From Deinococcus aquiradiocola (lineage in GTDB: Bacteria > Deinococcota > Deinococci > Deinococcales > Deinococcaceae): DNA of 17,583 nucleotides. This document shows, in pieces, positions 1 to 7,835 of this stretch. Position 1 is the first letter of the stretch. Each line of letters opens with the position of its first letter. The notes under the pieces are model-generated. The model worked only from the letters and a program-made list of their open reading frames with translations, was not told the origin of the DNA and did no database searches. A program made the position numbers and the translations under genes. The stretch is from NCBI RefSeq assembly GCF_014646915.1, contig NZ_BMOE01000026.1:1-17583 (forward strand), written 5' to 3'.

Positions 1-90
1 AAAGAGCTGAGGGCTCGGCTGCGTGCGGGATGGCAGAGGATTCGGTACATCAAGTTGCCACAACGTCTCATGGAGGTAACCTCAATTTAA
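1..90 (+). CDS. C-terminal end of an unidentified gene cut by the left edge
   Basis: Frame 1 is open from the first base to a TAA at 88-90, giving the last 29 residues of a protein that starts outside the window. The piece is very basic, with five arginines in the stretch from KELRARLRAGWQRIRY onward. Its codons (aaa, gga, att, cca, caa, gta, tca) are poorer in G/C at the third position than the neighbouring genes, which would fit a mobile-element gene. A transposase tail is possible, but I do not recognise the family. It ends 26 bp before the first permease of the ABC operon. Confidence 0.35.
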   Translation, partial: KELRARLRAGWQRIRYIKLPQRLMEVTSI

Positions 91-116
91 ACCGGTATCA
101 ATAGTCTCGACCTCTT

Positions 117-920
117 GTGCGCACAGAGATCCGGCTGTTCTGGGAGGTGGCAAGGCGAAGCTTCGTCCGGCAGCTCACCTACCGCCGGGCTGCCGTCGCC
201 GGGATGCTCACCAACCTGTTCTTCGGCGTCCTGCGCATGAGCGTCCTCTTCGCTCTGCTGCGGGGGCGCGGCCTGACCGAGGGATTCAGCATCAGCGACG
301 CCGTCACATACACCGGCATCACCCAGGCACTGATCATGGTGATGAGTCTTTTCGGCTGGTTCGAGCTGATGAGCACCGTCTACCGCGGCGAGGTCGGCAG
401 CGATCTGCTGAGGCCTTACAGTTACTTCGGCTTCTGGCTGGCCGGAGATGCGGGCCGAGCGGCCGCGCAATTCCTGATGCGCGCACTGCCGATCCTGGTG
501 CTGTACGCCGCCTTGTTCGGTCTGAGGCTGCCTCACAGTTGGGTCGCGGGGCTCCTGGTGCTGTTGAGTACCCTGCTCGGCTGGTTCGTCAGTTTCAGCT
601 TCCGCTTCCTGATCAACCTCACGGCCTTCTGGTCCCCCAACGCCATGGGAATGGGTCGGCTGGCGTTCACCGTGCTGATGTTCGCCTCGGGCTTCATCTT
701 GCCGCTCACGCTGTTTCCAGACTGGGTACAGACGCTCTGTGCCTTCACGCCGTTCCCATCGATGATGCAGAGCGTGGTCGACCTCTGGACGGGGAAAGCC
801 GAGGGGCTGGACGCGCTGCGGATCCTGGTGGTGCAGGCCGCCTGGGGCGTCGGGCTGGCCCTGGCGTCCCGACTGGTGCTGGTGCAGGCCTTACGGCGAC
901 TGGTGGTGCTGGGCGGATGA
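117..920 (+). CDS. ABC-2-type transporter permease (first of two)
   Basis: Integral membrane subunit of an ABC exporter, 267 aa. About six hydrophobic segments are visible, near residues 25-48, 63-86, 105-136, 142-172, 178-205 and 233-258. The conserved cytosolic-loop pattern GEVGSDLLRPYSY (91-103) is typical of the ABC-2 family type of COG4587. The GTG at 117 is the first start after an in-frame TAG at 102-104. No Shine-Dalgarno sequence lies close by, so translation may be leaderless, as is frequent in Deinococcus. The gene ends in an ATGA overlap with the second permease, which shows an operon. The substrate is unknown; family members are annotated only as uncharacterised exporters. Confidence 0.85.
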   Translation: MRTEIRLFWEVARRSFVRQLTYRRAAVAGMLTNLFFGVLRMSVLFALLRGRGLTEGFSISDAVTYTGITQALIMVMSLFGWFELMSTVYRGEVGSDLLRPYSYFGFWLAGDAGRAAAQFLMRALPILVLYAALFGLRLPHSWVAGLLVLLSTLLGWFVSFSFRFLINLTAFWSPNAMGMGRLAFTVLMFASGFILPLTLFPDWVQTLCAFTPFPSMMQSVVDLWTGKAEGLDALRILVVQAAWGVGLALASRLVLVQALRRLVVLGG

Positions 921-1735
921 GCGGCGTCCTGCTGTACTTCCGACTGCTGCGGGCGCAGGTCCGCTCACAGCTCAACTCTCCGGTGTCGTTCGCTCTGGAC
1001 GTGCTTGCCACCACTCTGCTGACGCTCGCTGAGTTCTCGGCCTTCGCCCTGGTGATGCAGCGCTTCCCACATCTCGGTGGCCCTGGGGCCGCCGGCTGGA
1101 GTCTGGGCGAGGTCGCCCTCCTCTACGGGATGGCCGAGCTCGGCTTCGCCACCATGGACCTGCTGTTCGGCGGTTTCGATGCGCCCAACCTGAGTGCGCT
1201 GGTGCGGCGCGGCGGGCTGGACATGCTGCTGCTGCGCCCCGCGTCCCTGACCTTGCAGGTGTTCGGCAGTGACTTCTCGCTGCGGCGGGTGGGACGGATG
1301 CTGCTCGGCGTTGGCATCCTGATCTGGGCCAACAGACTTCACCCACTGCTCTGGACACCGGAGAAGGCATTGCTCCTGCTGCTGAGCCTGGCTGGCCTGG
1401 TGCTGTTCTTCGGTGGCCTGTTCATGGTGGGCGGCACGCTGACCTTCTGGACCACGGAGAACGTCGAAGCGATGAACATCGTGACCTACGGAGGTAAAAC
1501 CCTGATCAGCTATCCGCTGTCGATTTACGACGAGTGGCTCAGGCGGGCGGCTCTCGTTCTCCCTGTGGGCCTGCTGAGTTTCCCGCCAGTGTTGGTGGTG
1601 CTGGGGCGTCCGTTCCCGCCCGGACTGCCCCACTGGACCGCGTATGTCTCGCCTCTCGCAGGCCTCGCTTTTCTCGGGCTGGGTGTGGCCTTCTGGCGGT
1701 TCGGCCTCCGGTACTACCAGGGCACAGGGAGTTGA
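917..1735 (+). CDS. ABC-2-type transporter permease (second of two)
   Basis: Second membrane subunit, 272 aa, of the COG3694-like type. The start is the ATG at 917, which overlaps the stop of the first permease (ATGA). The same reading frame is open further left, but that part lies inside the first permease and is a shadow. Several membrane segments are seen, for example about 27-47, 64-84, 124-141 and 149-170, and two near the C-terminus. The loop LDMLLLRPAS (101-110) is the counterpart of the LLRP motif in the first permease, so the two probably form a heterodimeric membrane channel. The stop TGA at 1733-1735 is one base before the ATPase start. The transported substrate cannot be told from sequence. 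Confidence 0.85.
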   Translation: MSGVLLYFRLLRAQVRSQLNSPVSFALDVLATTLLTLAEFSAFALVMQRFPHLGGPGAAGWSLGEVALLYGMAELGFATMDLLFGGFDAPNLSALVRRGGLDMLLLRPASLTLQVFGSDFSLRRVGRMLLGVGILIWANRLHPLLWTPEKALLLLLSLAGLVLFFGGLFMVGGTLTFWTTENVEAMNIVTYGGKTLISYPLSIYDEWLRRAALVLPVGLLSFPPVLVVLGRPFPPGLPHWTAYVSPLAGLAFLGLGVAFWRFGLRYYQGTGS

Positions 1736-1736
1736 A

Positions 1737-2708
1737 ATGCAGGACGCACTGATTCAGGTCGCAGGACTCAGCAAGACCTTCTCCAGGCGGCTCGGCGGGC
1801 TGTTCTCCACCCGCAGGCAGGTCACCCGGGCAGTGGACGATATCAGTTTCACCGTGAAGGCCGGGGAGATGGTCGGGTACCTCGGGCCGAACGGGGCTGG
1901 GAAGTCCACCACCATCAAGGTACTCACCGGCCTGCTCGTGCCGAGCGGCGGCGAAGTCCGCGTGAACGGCCTGGTCCCGTGGCAGGACCGACGGCGTTAC
2001 GTGGCGGGCATCGGGGCGGTCTTCGGGCAGCGCACCACCCTGTGGTGGGATCTGCCGGTTCGCGAGTCGCTGGAATTGCTTCAGCACGTCTACCGGGTTC
2101 CTCCCGCACGCTTCCGGGAGAATCTCAGTGCCTTCTCGGGGCTGCTTGAACTTGGCCCGTTCCTGAACACCCCGGTCAAGAACCTCAGCCTGGGGCAGCG
2201 GATGCGCGCAGATCTGGCTGCCGCGCTGCTCCACGAACCGGCCCTGCTCTTCCTGGACGAGCCGACCATCGGATTGGACGTGGTCGCCCGGGAGCGCATC
2301 CGGGAATTCATCCGTGAGGTCAACCAGGAGCGGGGGGTGACGGTGCTGCTGACCACCCATGACCTGCTGGACGTGGAACGGCTGTGCCGCCGGGTGATGA
2401 TCATCGACCACGGCAGTCTGCTCTACGACGGGGCACTGGCAGGACTGCAGGAACGCTTCGGCGGGGAACGGCGACTGGTGGTCGATTACTCGGAACTGCC
2501 AGAACGACCGGAAGTGACCGGAACAACCCTGCTGACTCAGGATGGTCTGCGGGTCACCTACGGCTTCCGGGCACAGAGTGCCGCCGAAGTGATCGCCCGT
2601 GTGACGGCCGGTGCCCCTGTACGCGACCTGAGTGTGCTGGAGCCGGACCTGGAGGGCACCATCCGCCGTATCTACGAAGGAGGACTCCTGCAGAACGGGC
2701 GAACCTGA
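1737..2708 (+). CDS. ABC transporter ATP-binding protein, COG4586-like
   Basis: Cytosolic ATPase that powers the two upstream permeases, 323 aa. All nucleotide-binding motifs are present: Walker A GPNGAGKST (50-58), Q-loop Gln98 in FGQRT, signature LSLGQ (150-154), Walker B LLFLDEPT (170-177) and the H-loop His208 in TTHD. The block FGQRTTLWWDLPVRESLELL is characteristic of the ATPases that accompany this kind of ABC-2 permease pair. The ATG at 1737 is chosen over an upstream ATG at 1644 because AGGGA lies at 1726-1730, six bases upstream, and because the longer form would run deep into the permease gene. The C-terminal 80 residues are an accessory domain, not a second ATPase. Confidence 0.92.
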   Translation: MQDALIQVAGLSKTFSRRLGGLFSTRRQVTRAVDDISFTVKAGEMVGYLGPNGAGKSTTIKVLTGLLVPSGGEVRVNGLVPWQDRRRYVAGIGAVFGQRTTLWWDLPVRESLELLQHVYRVPPARFRENLSAFSGLLELGPFLNTPVKNLSLGQRMRADLAAALLHEPALLFLDEPTIGLDVVARERIREFIREVNQERGVTVLLTTHDLLDVERLCRRVMIIDHGSLLYDGALAGLQERFGGERRLVVDYSELPERPEVTGTTLLTQDGLRVTYGFRAQSAAEVIARVTAGAPVRDLSVLEPDLEGTIRRIYEGGLLQNGRT

Positions 2709-2739
2709 GGCCGCTTGCCGCCTGACGTCCTGGCCTCAG
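2705..2739. terminator. possible two-way hairpin between convergent genes
   Basis: CTGAGGCC at 2705-2712 is the exact inverse of GGCCTCAG at 2732-2739, with 19 bases between. The arms include the stop codons of both the rightward ATPase and the leftward kinase-like gene. The loop is long and no T-run follows, so function as a terminator is only suggested by the position. Confidence 0.4.
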
Positions 2740-3284
2740 AGGGGCCACAGTTCAGCAACGGTCTCAAGAAGGCGCTTCATGGAACCGTCGTTGCTCAGTC
2801 TCAGCACAGGACAACTCAAGTGCCGTACCCAGACTTCGTGAGAGGCTCTGCTCCGCTGGCTGTGATCCGCACCGTCATACCGGGAGGCCCAGTCCATGAA
2901 CTCACGGTGCTTCTCGTACAACTCGCCGCCCGGCAGAATCGCCGGACCAAAGCGTCGATGCTCCCGGGCTTCAAGGCGCCGTAACCGCAGCGCTGACGGC
3001 ACGGACAGGAAGATCACCAGGTCGAATTCGGGGATCAGTACGTCACCCCAGCCGCACAGGGAGCCTGAAAGGACCCACCGCCGATGACGGGCCAGGGCGT
3101 GCTCAAGCAGGTCAAGCCGCTCCTTCCGCGGCCTTGGGACCTCGTAAGGTGGTACCGTCGGCTGCCAGAAGTAATCGTCCGTGTCCAGGGGCACGTATCC
3201 GTAGTGCTCGGCCAGCAGTCGGCCGAGCGTGGTGGTCCCGGTGCCTGAGGCGCCAAGGATATGAATACGGTTGGGAATCGACAT
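2736..3284 (-). CDS. P-loop NTPase, adenylate kinase-like
   Basis: Small cytosolic P-loop protein of 182 aa, probably a nucleotide or small-molecule kinase. The phosphate-binding loop is GASGTGTTTLG (11-21). It has Thr where the classic Walker A has Lys, a variant I recall in a known group of kinase-like proteins annotated only as AAA or adenylate-kinase-related. LDTDDYFW (33-40) follows at the expected place of the substrate/Mg loop, and a lid-like Arg-rich stretch RLRRLEAREHRRFG comes later. The start is the ATG at 3284, preceded on the minus strand by a good GAGGAG site about five bases upstream. It is the last of three leftward genes, 122 bp after the deaminase. The substrate is unknown. 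Confidence 0.8.
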   Translation of the reverse strand: MSIPNRIHILGASGTGTTTLGRLLAEHYGYVPLDTDDYFWQPTVPPYEVPRPRKERLDLLEHALARHRRWVLSGSLCGWGDVLIPEFDLVIFLSVPSALRLRRLEAREHRRFGPAILPGGELYEKHREFMDWASRYDGADHSQRSRASHEVWVRHLSCPVLRLSNDGSMKRLLETVAELWPL

Positions 3285-3406
3285 CTTCTCCTCTTCAAGG
3301 GCGCTGGACGGTTCTGGAGTCTGTCATTGGAAAGTGCCGCCTGATGGGCCCGTATCTGGTATTGATCAGCGCGTGTTCTGTTGAAGTCCTGCTGAGCAGG
3401 CATGAA

Positions 3407-3937
3407 TCAGCCCTCATCAGGGAAAGATGCAGGACCGTTCTGGGCAGCGTATCGCTGCGCTTTGGACGTGAACCGGTCTCCCGCCAGCACCGCCTGTCCA
3501 TCTTCGAGCAGGAGCGGTCCGGTGACCTCGATGTGCCTGTTTCCCGTGTTGACGAGCTCTGCACAGCCGGGTTTCAGTCTGCCGCCACTCACCCGTTGCA
3601 ACGCACTCTGCGGCACGCTGTAGACCACACGGTCGATGCCGGCCCACTTCAGTGCGCCGGCACACATGATGCACGGTTCGGTGCTGCTGTACAGGACACT
3701 TCCGGTCAGCGACAGGCTGCGGAGGGTACGGCACGCTTCCCGGATGACCAGGACTTCCGCGTGCGCTGTCGGGTCACCCAGTTCGAGTTCCCTCGAACCG
3801 CCTCTGGCGATGACCCGCCCCCCCATGACGATCACAGCGCCGAACGGGTCCTCACCACGCCGGCCGGCACTGACGGCTTCTGTCAGCGCCAGTCGCAACC
3901 AGTCTTCATCATGCCGGTTGCGATGACTGCTCAGCAC
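3407..3937 (-). CDS. nucleoside/nucleobase deaminase (CMP/dCMP deaminase fold)
   Basis: Zinc-dependent deaminase of 176 aa. The core motifs are HAE (59-61), where Glu61 is the proton shuttle and His59 a zinc ligand, and PCIMC (88-92), with Cys89 and Cys92 as the other zinc ligands. The spacing and the flanking EPCIMCAGAL fit the guanine deaminase / tRNA-adenosine deaminase-like branch. TadA itself is usually a little shorter and has a different C-terminus, so guanine or another purine/pyrimidine base is the likelier substrate. The start is a GTG at 3937. No strong ribosome site is seen and the frame remains open upstream, so the N-terminus is uncertain by some residues. It lies 43 bp after the methyltransferase, possibly in one transcript. 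Confidence 0.85.
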   Translation of the reverse strand: MLSSHRNRHDEDWLRLALTEAVSAGRRGEDPFGAVIVMGGRVIARGGSRELELGDPTAHAEVLVIREACRTLRSLSLTGSVLYSSTEPCIMCAGALKWAGIDRVVYSVPQSALQRVSGGRLKPGCAELVNTGNRHIEVTGPLLLEDGQAVLAGDRFTSKAQRYAAQNGPASFPDEG

Positions 3938-3980
3938 GTCACCGATCTTTGACGTGCTGGGAAGTGGCGCTGCTTTCCGG

Positions 3981-4793
3981 TCATCGTCTGCGCCCCACGG
4001 CCAACAGGTGTGGACTCTGAAGCGGATCGGTCTCTGTCATGGCCGCCACCTCCAGCAGGACAGTGAGGCCTTCCGGCGTCTGGACCTGCGCTCCGAACTC
4101 CGGCAGGAGCCAGCCGGGGCCCTGAATGCCCAGCACCGTCTCGACCTCGAATCCGGCGTCCTCCAGTTCGGCGCTCAAGGCCTCAGGACGGTGGAAATGG
4201 CCGTCAGGAAACAGTTGCGGCCATGTCGGCGGGCGCCGATGCTCGCCGGTCTGCACCTCCTGGCTGCACATCGCCCGGTAATCGGCGTCCAGCACCCAGC
4301 CGTTGACACAGCCGACCATCAGCGAGGCGGAGGCGCTGATGCCGACAGCGAGCAGTCGGCCACCCGGGTTCAGACAGCGGTGGGCCTCCTGGAGCGCCTG
4401 GAGGCGATCCGTGCGGTCCGTCAGGTGATAGAGCGGGCCCGCCAGCAGCGCCGCGTCGGCGAACCCGTCCGGATAGGGCAAGGCGCGGGCGTCCCCGACG
4501 CGGAGACTGGTGAGGCGTCCTCCATCGGCGAGGCGGGCCGCCTCGACATGCGCCTCGACGAGATCCAGCAGGTGCACGGCGTAGCCCTGTTCCGCCAGCC
4601 AGAAGGCGTGGGCGCCGTGGGCGCCGCCGATGTCGAGCAGCGTGGCGGGCGCTGGAGGCAGATACCGCGGAAACAACGTTCGCATCCGCTCCCGCTCCAG
4701 CAGGCCCAGGCCGCTGGCATGGCGCTGAAGTTCACGCCCAGTCGCATAAAAGGCCTGAAATGCAGAGGACACGCCCAAGTGTATCCTGGCCAC
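3981..4793 (-). CDS. class I SAM-dependent methyltransferase
   Basis: Rossmann-fold methyltransferase of about 270 aa. Motif I is LLDIGGAHG (52-60), the SAM-ribose acidic residue is Asp77 in HLLDLVEAH, and the motif GDARALPYPDGFADAALL (100-117) is the usual adenine-binding and post-II region of UbiE-like enzymes. The methyl acceptor cannot be deduced. The GTG at 4793 is the farthest start, and a second GTG seven codons in (giving SSAFQAFYATG) is equally plausible, since neither has a clear ribosome site. It is first of a leftward set with the deaminase and the kinase-like gene, but they share no obvious pathway. Confidence 0.85.
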   Translation of the reverse strand: MARIHLGVSSAFQAFYATGRELQRHASGLGLLERERMRTLFPRYLPPAPATLLDIGGAHGAHAFWLAEQGYAVHLLDLVEAHVEAARLADGGRLTSLRVGDARALPYPDGFADAALLAGPLYHLTDRTDRLQALQEAHRCLNPGGRLLAVGISASASLMVGCVNGWVLDADYRAMCSQEVQTGEHRRPPTWPQLFPDGHFHRPEALSAELEDAGFEVETVLGIQGPGWLLPEFGAQVQTPEGLTVLLEVAAMTETDPLQSPHLLAVGRRR

Positions 4794-5160
4794 TCGGCGG
4801 CTTCGGTGAGTCGGCCCTGGAGTCGACGCCGCCGGGTCGTCAGGCGACTCACTGGGGCCGGATGGACCTGAAACAGCTGGACGGCTGCCGCCATCTGCAT
4901 CATCCTCCGGCCTGCGGGCGTGGTGGTGTCAATGTGCTCGGGGACCGAGATGAGTCGGGCAGAGGCGACAGGTGCGGAGAGACCGCTCGACTTGGGCGTC
5001 AAAGCCGCTTGAACCTGTCTGGACCATTGCTGATACGGTTTTGATCCGATTCCAGGGATGCCGGGAACAGCACAGACATCCCTTCTTGGGCAGGACAGCC
5101 CCCTGCAGGACGCTTGCCCGCTTCCACCTCCTCAACACCGTACTCGCTGGCGCACGCTTC
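4794..5160. other. 367-bp intergenic stretch without a supported gene
   Basis: This is the upstream side of the methyltransferase and the downstream side of the HD-GYP/GGDEF gene. Short open frames exist, but none shows the strong G/C third-position bias or a recognisable protein. Near 5018-5056 there is an AT-richer piece containing CTGATACGGTTTTGATCCG. Its style recalls the small dispersed repeats or insertion-sequence ends of Deinococcus, but a single copy in this window proves nothing. Confidence 0.5.
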
Positions 5161-5191
5161 GCTCGGCTGAACTTCACAAGTTCAGCCGAGC
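5161..5191 (-). terminator. perfect 14-bp inverted repeat after the HD-GYP/GGDEF gene
   Basis: GCTCGGCTGAACTT at 5161-5174 pairs without mismatch with AAGTTCAGCCGAGC at 5178-5191, leaving a three-base loop. It sits 6 bp beyond the stop codon of the leftward gene, the usual place of an intrinsic terminator. No T-run follows on the minus strand, so it may act as a weak or Rho-assisted terminator or as an mRNA-end stabiliser. Confidence 0.65.
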
Positions 5192-5197
5192 ACCGTA

Positions 5198-7810
5198 TCA
5201 CCTGCTGCTGCGCCGGTGATATTTGTCCTGATACATCTGTCGGTCGCTGAAACGCAGCAGATCATCCGAAGTGCGCGCGTCTAGCGGGTACCGGGCGATG
5301 CCCATGCTGGCGCTGAGCTGGACGGGTGTCTGATGCCGGGCCTGCTCCAGTGCAGTCTGCAGGAGACGACCCACGGTGGTGTCATCCGGCGTCCGGGTGC
5401 CGATCACCGCAAATTCATCCCCACCGATCCGGTAGGCACGCCCGACTGATCGGAACGCCGCTTCCAGACCATGACCGAACGCTTTGAGCAGGTGATCGCC
5501 CTGACTGTGTCCCAGCGTGTCGTTGGCTGCCTTGAATCCGTCGAGATCAAAGATGATGACGGCGAGCGCGCCACCGTCTGCCTCAGCAAGGTCCTGCTGG
5601 AAGACCACCCGCATGTCATCCTCGAAGGCCCGACGATTCGGAAGGGCGGTGAGGCTGTCTGTGAATGCCATTCGCGCCATGTTCTTGGTGGCCTGTTCCG
5701 CCTGCTGGCGCGCGATTTCCAGGTCGCGGGTCCGTTCGACCAGCAGTTGTTCGAACACGCCGAGGATGTGAGACGCGTCCCACTCATCAAGCACCCCCTC
5801 TTCCAGAGCCGTCGGAACCGCTGCGCCGCCGGTCGGTGAGAGCGGGGACGCCAGCACCCGCAGGGCAGTCTTGACGATCAGCGGATCGAAGTGGGTTCCG
5901 GACTGGTTCTGCAGTTCCTCCAGCGCTTCCTGGAACGTCCAGGCGCGCTTGTACGGTCTGGCCTGCGTCAGGGCGTCGAACACGTCTGCCAGCGCCACGA
6001 TCCGGCCTGTCATGGGAATCTGCGACTCGCGCAGCCCGAGTGGATAACCGCTGCCGTCCCACCGTTCGTGGTGGGTCAGGGCGATTTCCTCGGCCATGCG
6101 AAGTAGCTCGGAATGCCCACCGGACAGGATTCGCGCTCCGATCAGGGTGTGTGTCTTCATCTGCTCGTACTCGACCGACTCGAGCTGGCCTGCTTTCAGC
6201 AGGATCGCGTCGGGAATGCCGATCTTTCCGACGTCGTGAAGGCGTGCCGCGATGCCCAGCAGCTTCGCCTGATCTTCAGGCCAGCCGAGGGCGCGCGCGA
6301 TTGCCGCGGACGACCGCCCGACGCGCCGGGTGTGTTCGCCGGTGGTGTCGTCGCGGTATTCGGCCGCCATGGCGAGCCGGGTGACCACCTCGTGCTGTGC
6401 ACGGGCCAGTTCGGCAGTCCGTTCCTGAACGAGCCGCTCGGCCGTGATCCTGGCCTCCTGCTCCACCTCCGTCCTGATCCTGTACACGTCCGCGTCGTGT
6501 CTGGCCCGTTCGACCTCGAACTGAATGCTGAGGTTCTGGGTCTGACGGTCGCGTTCGACGTTGAAGAGCACGTCCTTGACGCGGGTGTGCGCCTGCTCGT
6601 GTTCGAATGCGGCGCGGTAGTCGCCCTGCATGGAAGCCAGGACGGCCAGTTGCCGGTGCGCTTCGATCTCTTCTTTGGGACTCCGGATCTCCTGGGCGAG
6701 CACCAGACTGCGGGAGGTGTGCTGGGTGGCCGCGCTCAGATGGCCGAGTGAGAGTTCCACCGCACCGAGATGCAGCTCCACTTCCAGCTGACCCTGAGGG
6801 TCACCCAGTTCCAGAGCCAGGGCCAGCGCAGCTCGGTACACCTCCTGCGCTGCGGTCAGGCGCTCCGTTTTCCTGTACAGGGTCCCGAGGCTGTCGAGGG
6901 TGGCCTGTTCGGCTGTCTGAAATCCGATGTCCCGGCTCTGCTGGAGAGCGGCGTTCAGGTGAAGCTCGGCTTCGTCGTGGAGGTCGGCTTCGAGGCAGAA
7001 GGTGCCCAGGTTCAGGCGGGTACTGGTGATCAGCGCTCTGTCCTGAGTTTCCTCAGCAGAGACCAGTGCAGCCCGCGCGATTTCCACCGCCAGGGGCAAT
7101 GCCTGATTGAACGAGTGGACGCGGGCGAGGCTGCTGAGGATCAGTGCGCCGGTACGGACGTCCTGCATGTCCGATTTATGAAGGTCGTAGGCGCGGCTGA
7201 GCGACCGGATGGCCGCGTAGTACTGGCCTAACTCGTTCTGGATGTTTCCGAGGTTGATGAGACAGTTGATCTGCCCGCCCGGGTTGTGAAGGGTGATCCA
7301 GAGTTGCAGTGCCTGTTCCAGCGACAGGAGCGCTTCGCCGGCATTGCCCCGGTTGACCTGCACGACTGCCAGATGGTTCAGGGCGGTCGCGTGGAGGGCC
7401 TGCTCTTTCGCGTCCCGGCCGTGCTCGACCCGGCTGATGGCGCGGCTCAGGTGCTGCTGCGCCTCTTCGAACTGCCCGAGGCTGAGACTGATTTTTCCGG
7501 CCAGCGTTTCGGCTTCTGCCTGGCCCATCTGGTGATGCAACGCTGCGTAAGTCTGGCCGGCGCTGGTCACGGCCTCCAGTGCCGGCTGGAACTCCGAAGC
7601 GTGAAGCAGGGCCTGACCCAGCAGCACGTGACTCTGGGCCAGGGCGGCGTGGTCGTTCAGCAGGTCGGCGAGCCTGCAGTACGCCTGTGCAGCGGGTACG
7701 ACGTCCCGCGCGCTGGTCTCCATGAGGCGGAGGACTTCCGCGTGAAGTGTGCGCAGCTGCTCGTCGCTTTCCTGGATGAGACGTCCGAAGTGGTAATCCT
7801 TCGCGCTCAT
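5198..7810 (-). CDS. TPR + HD-GYP + GGDEF protein for cyclic-di-GMP turnover
   Basis: Large cytosolic signalling protein of 870 aa with no membrane segment. Residues about 40-410 form tetratricopeptide-like helical repeats, likely a protein-interaction sensor. A charged coiled coil (about 415-480) links to an HD-GYP phosphodiesterase domain with HD at 525-526 ([10 protein letters not shown]) and [11 protein letters not shown] (580-590), all key residues intact. A second short coil (about 685-710) leads to a GGDEF diguanylate cyclase domain with metal Asp755 in DLDGFK and GGDEF at 796-800. The RxxD inhibitory site before GGDEF reads RSVG, so product inhibition is probably absent. Both making and breaking c-di-GMP are possible. 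The start is the ATG at 7810, 25 bp after the protease stop, so co-transcription is likely. Confidence 0.9.
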   Translation of the reverse strand: MSAKDYHFGRLIQESDEQLRTLHAEVLRLMETSARDVVPAAQAYCRLADLLNDHAALAQSHVLLGQALLHASEFQPALEAVTSAGQTYAALHHQMGQAEAETLAGKISLSLGQFEEAQQHLSRAISRVEHGRDAKEQALHATALNHLAVVQVNRGNAGEALLSLEQALQLWITLHNPGGQINCLINLGNIQNELGQYYAAIRSLSRAYDLHKSDMQDVRTGALILSSLARVHSFNQALPLAVEIARAALVSAEETQDRALITSTRLNLGTFCLEADLHDEAELHLNAALQQSRDIGFQTAEQATLDSLGTLYRKTERLTAAQEVYRAALALALELGDPQGQLEVELHLGAVELSLGHLSAATQHTSRSLVLAQEIRSPKEEIEAHRQLAVLASMQGDYRAAFEHEQAHTRVKDVLFNVERDRQTQNLSIQFEVERARHDADVYRIRTEVEQEARITAERLVQERTAELARAQHEVVTRLAMAAEYRDDTTGEHTRRVGRSSAAIARALGWPEDQAKLLGIAARLHDVGKIGIPDAILLKAGQLESVEYEQMKTHTLIGARILSGGHSELLRMAEEIALTHHERWDGSGYPLGLRESQIPMTGRIVALADVFDALTQARPYKRAWTFQEALEELQNQSGTHFDPLIVKTALRVLASPLSPTGGAAVPTALEEGVLDEWDASHILGVFEQLLVERTRDLEIARQQAEQATKNMARMAFTDSLTALPNRRAFEDDMRVVFQQDLAEADGGALAVIIFDLDGFKAANDTLGHSQGDHLLKAFGHGLEAAFRSVGRAYRIGGDEFAVIGTRTPDDTTVGRLLQTALEQARHQTPVQLSASMGIARYPLDARTSDDLLRFSDRQMYQDKYHRRSSR

Positions 7811-7835
7811 CAGGTGTCGTTCCCCATGCGCCGTC

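Noticed and set aside
5018..5056. CTGATACGG-type sequence resembling dispersed Deinococcus repeats
   Set aside because: Only one copy in the window and no defined ends; a genome-wide search would be needed to call it a repeat.
4929..5201. 90-aa minus-strand frame between methyltransferase and HD-GYP gene
   Set aside because: No codon bias or domain, and it spans the hairpin at 5161-5191 as well as AT-richer non-coding sequence.
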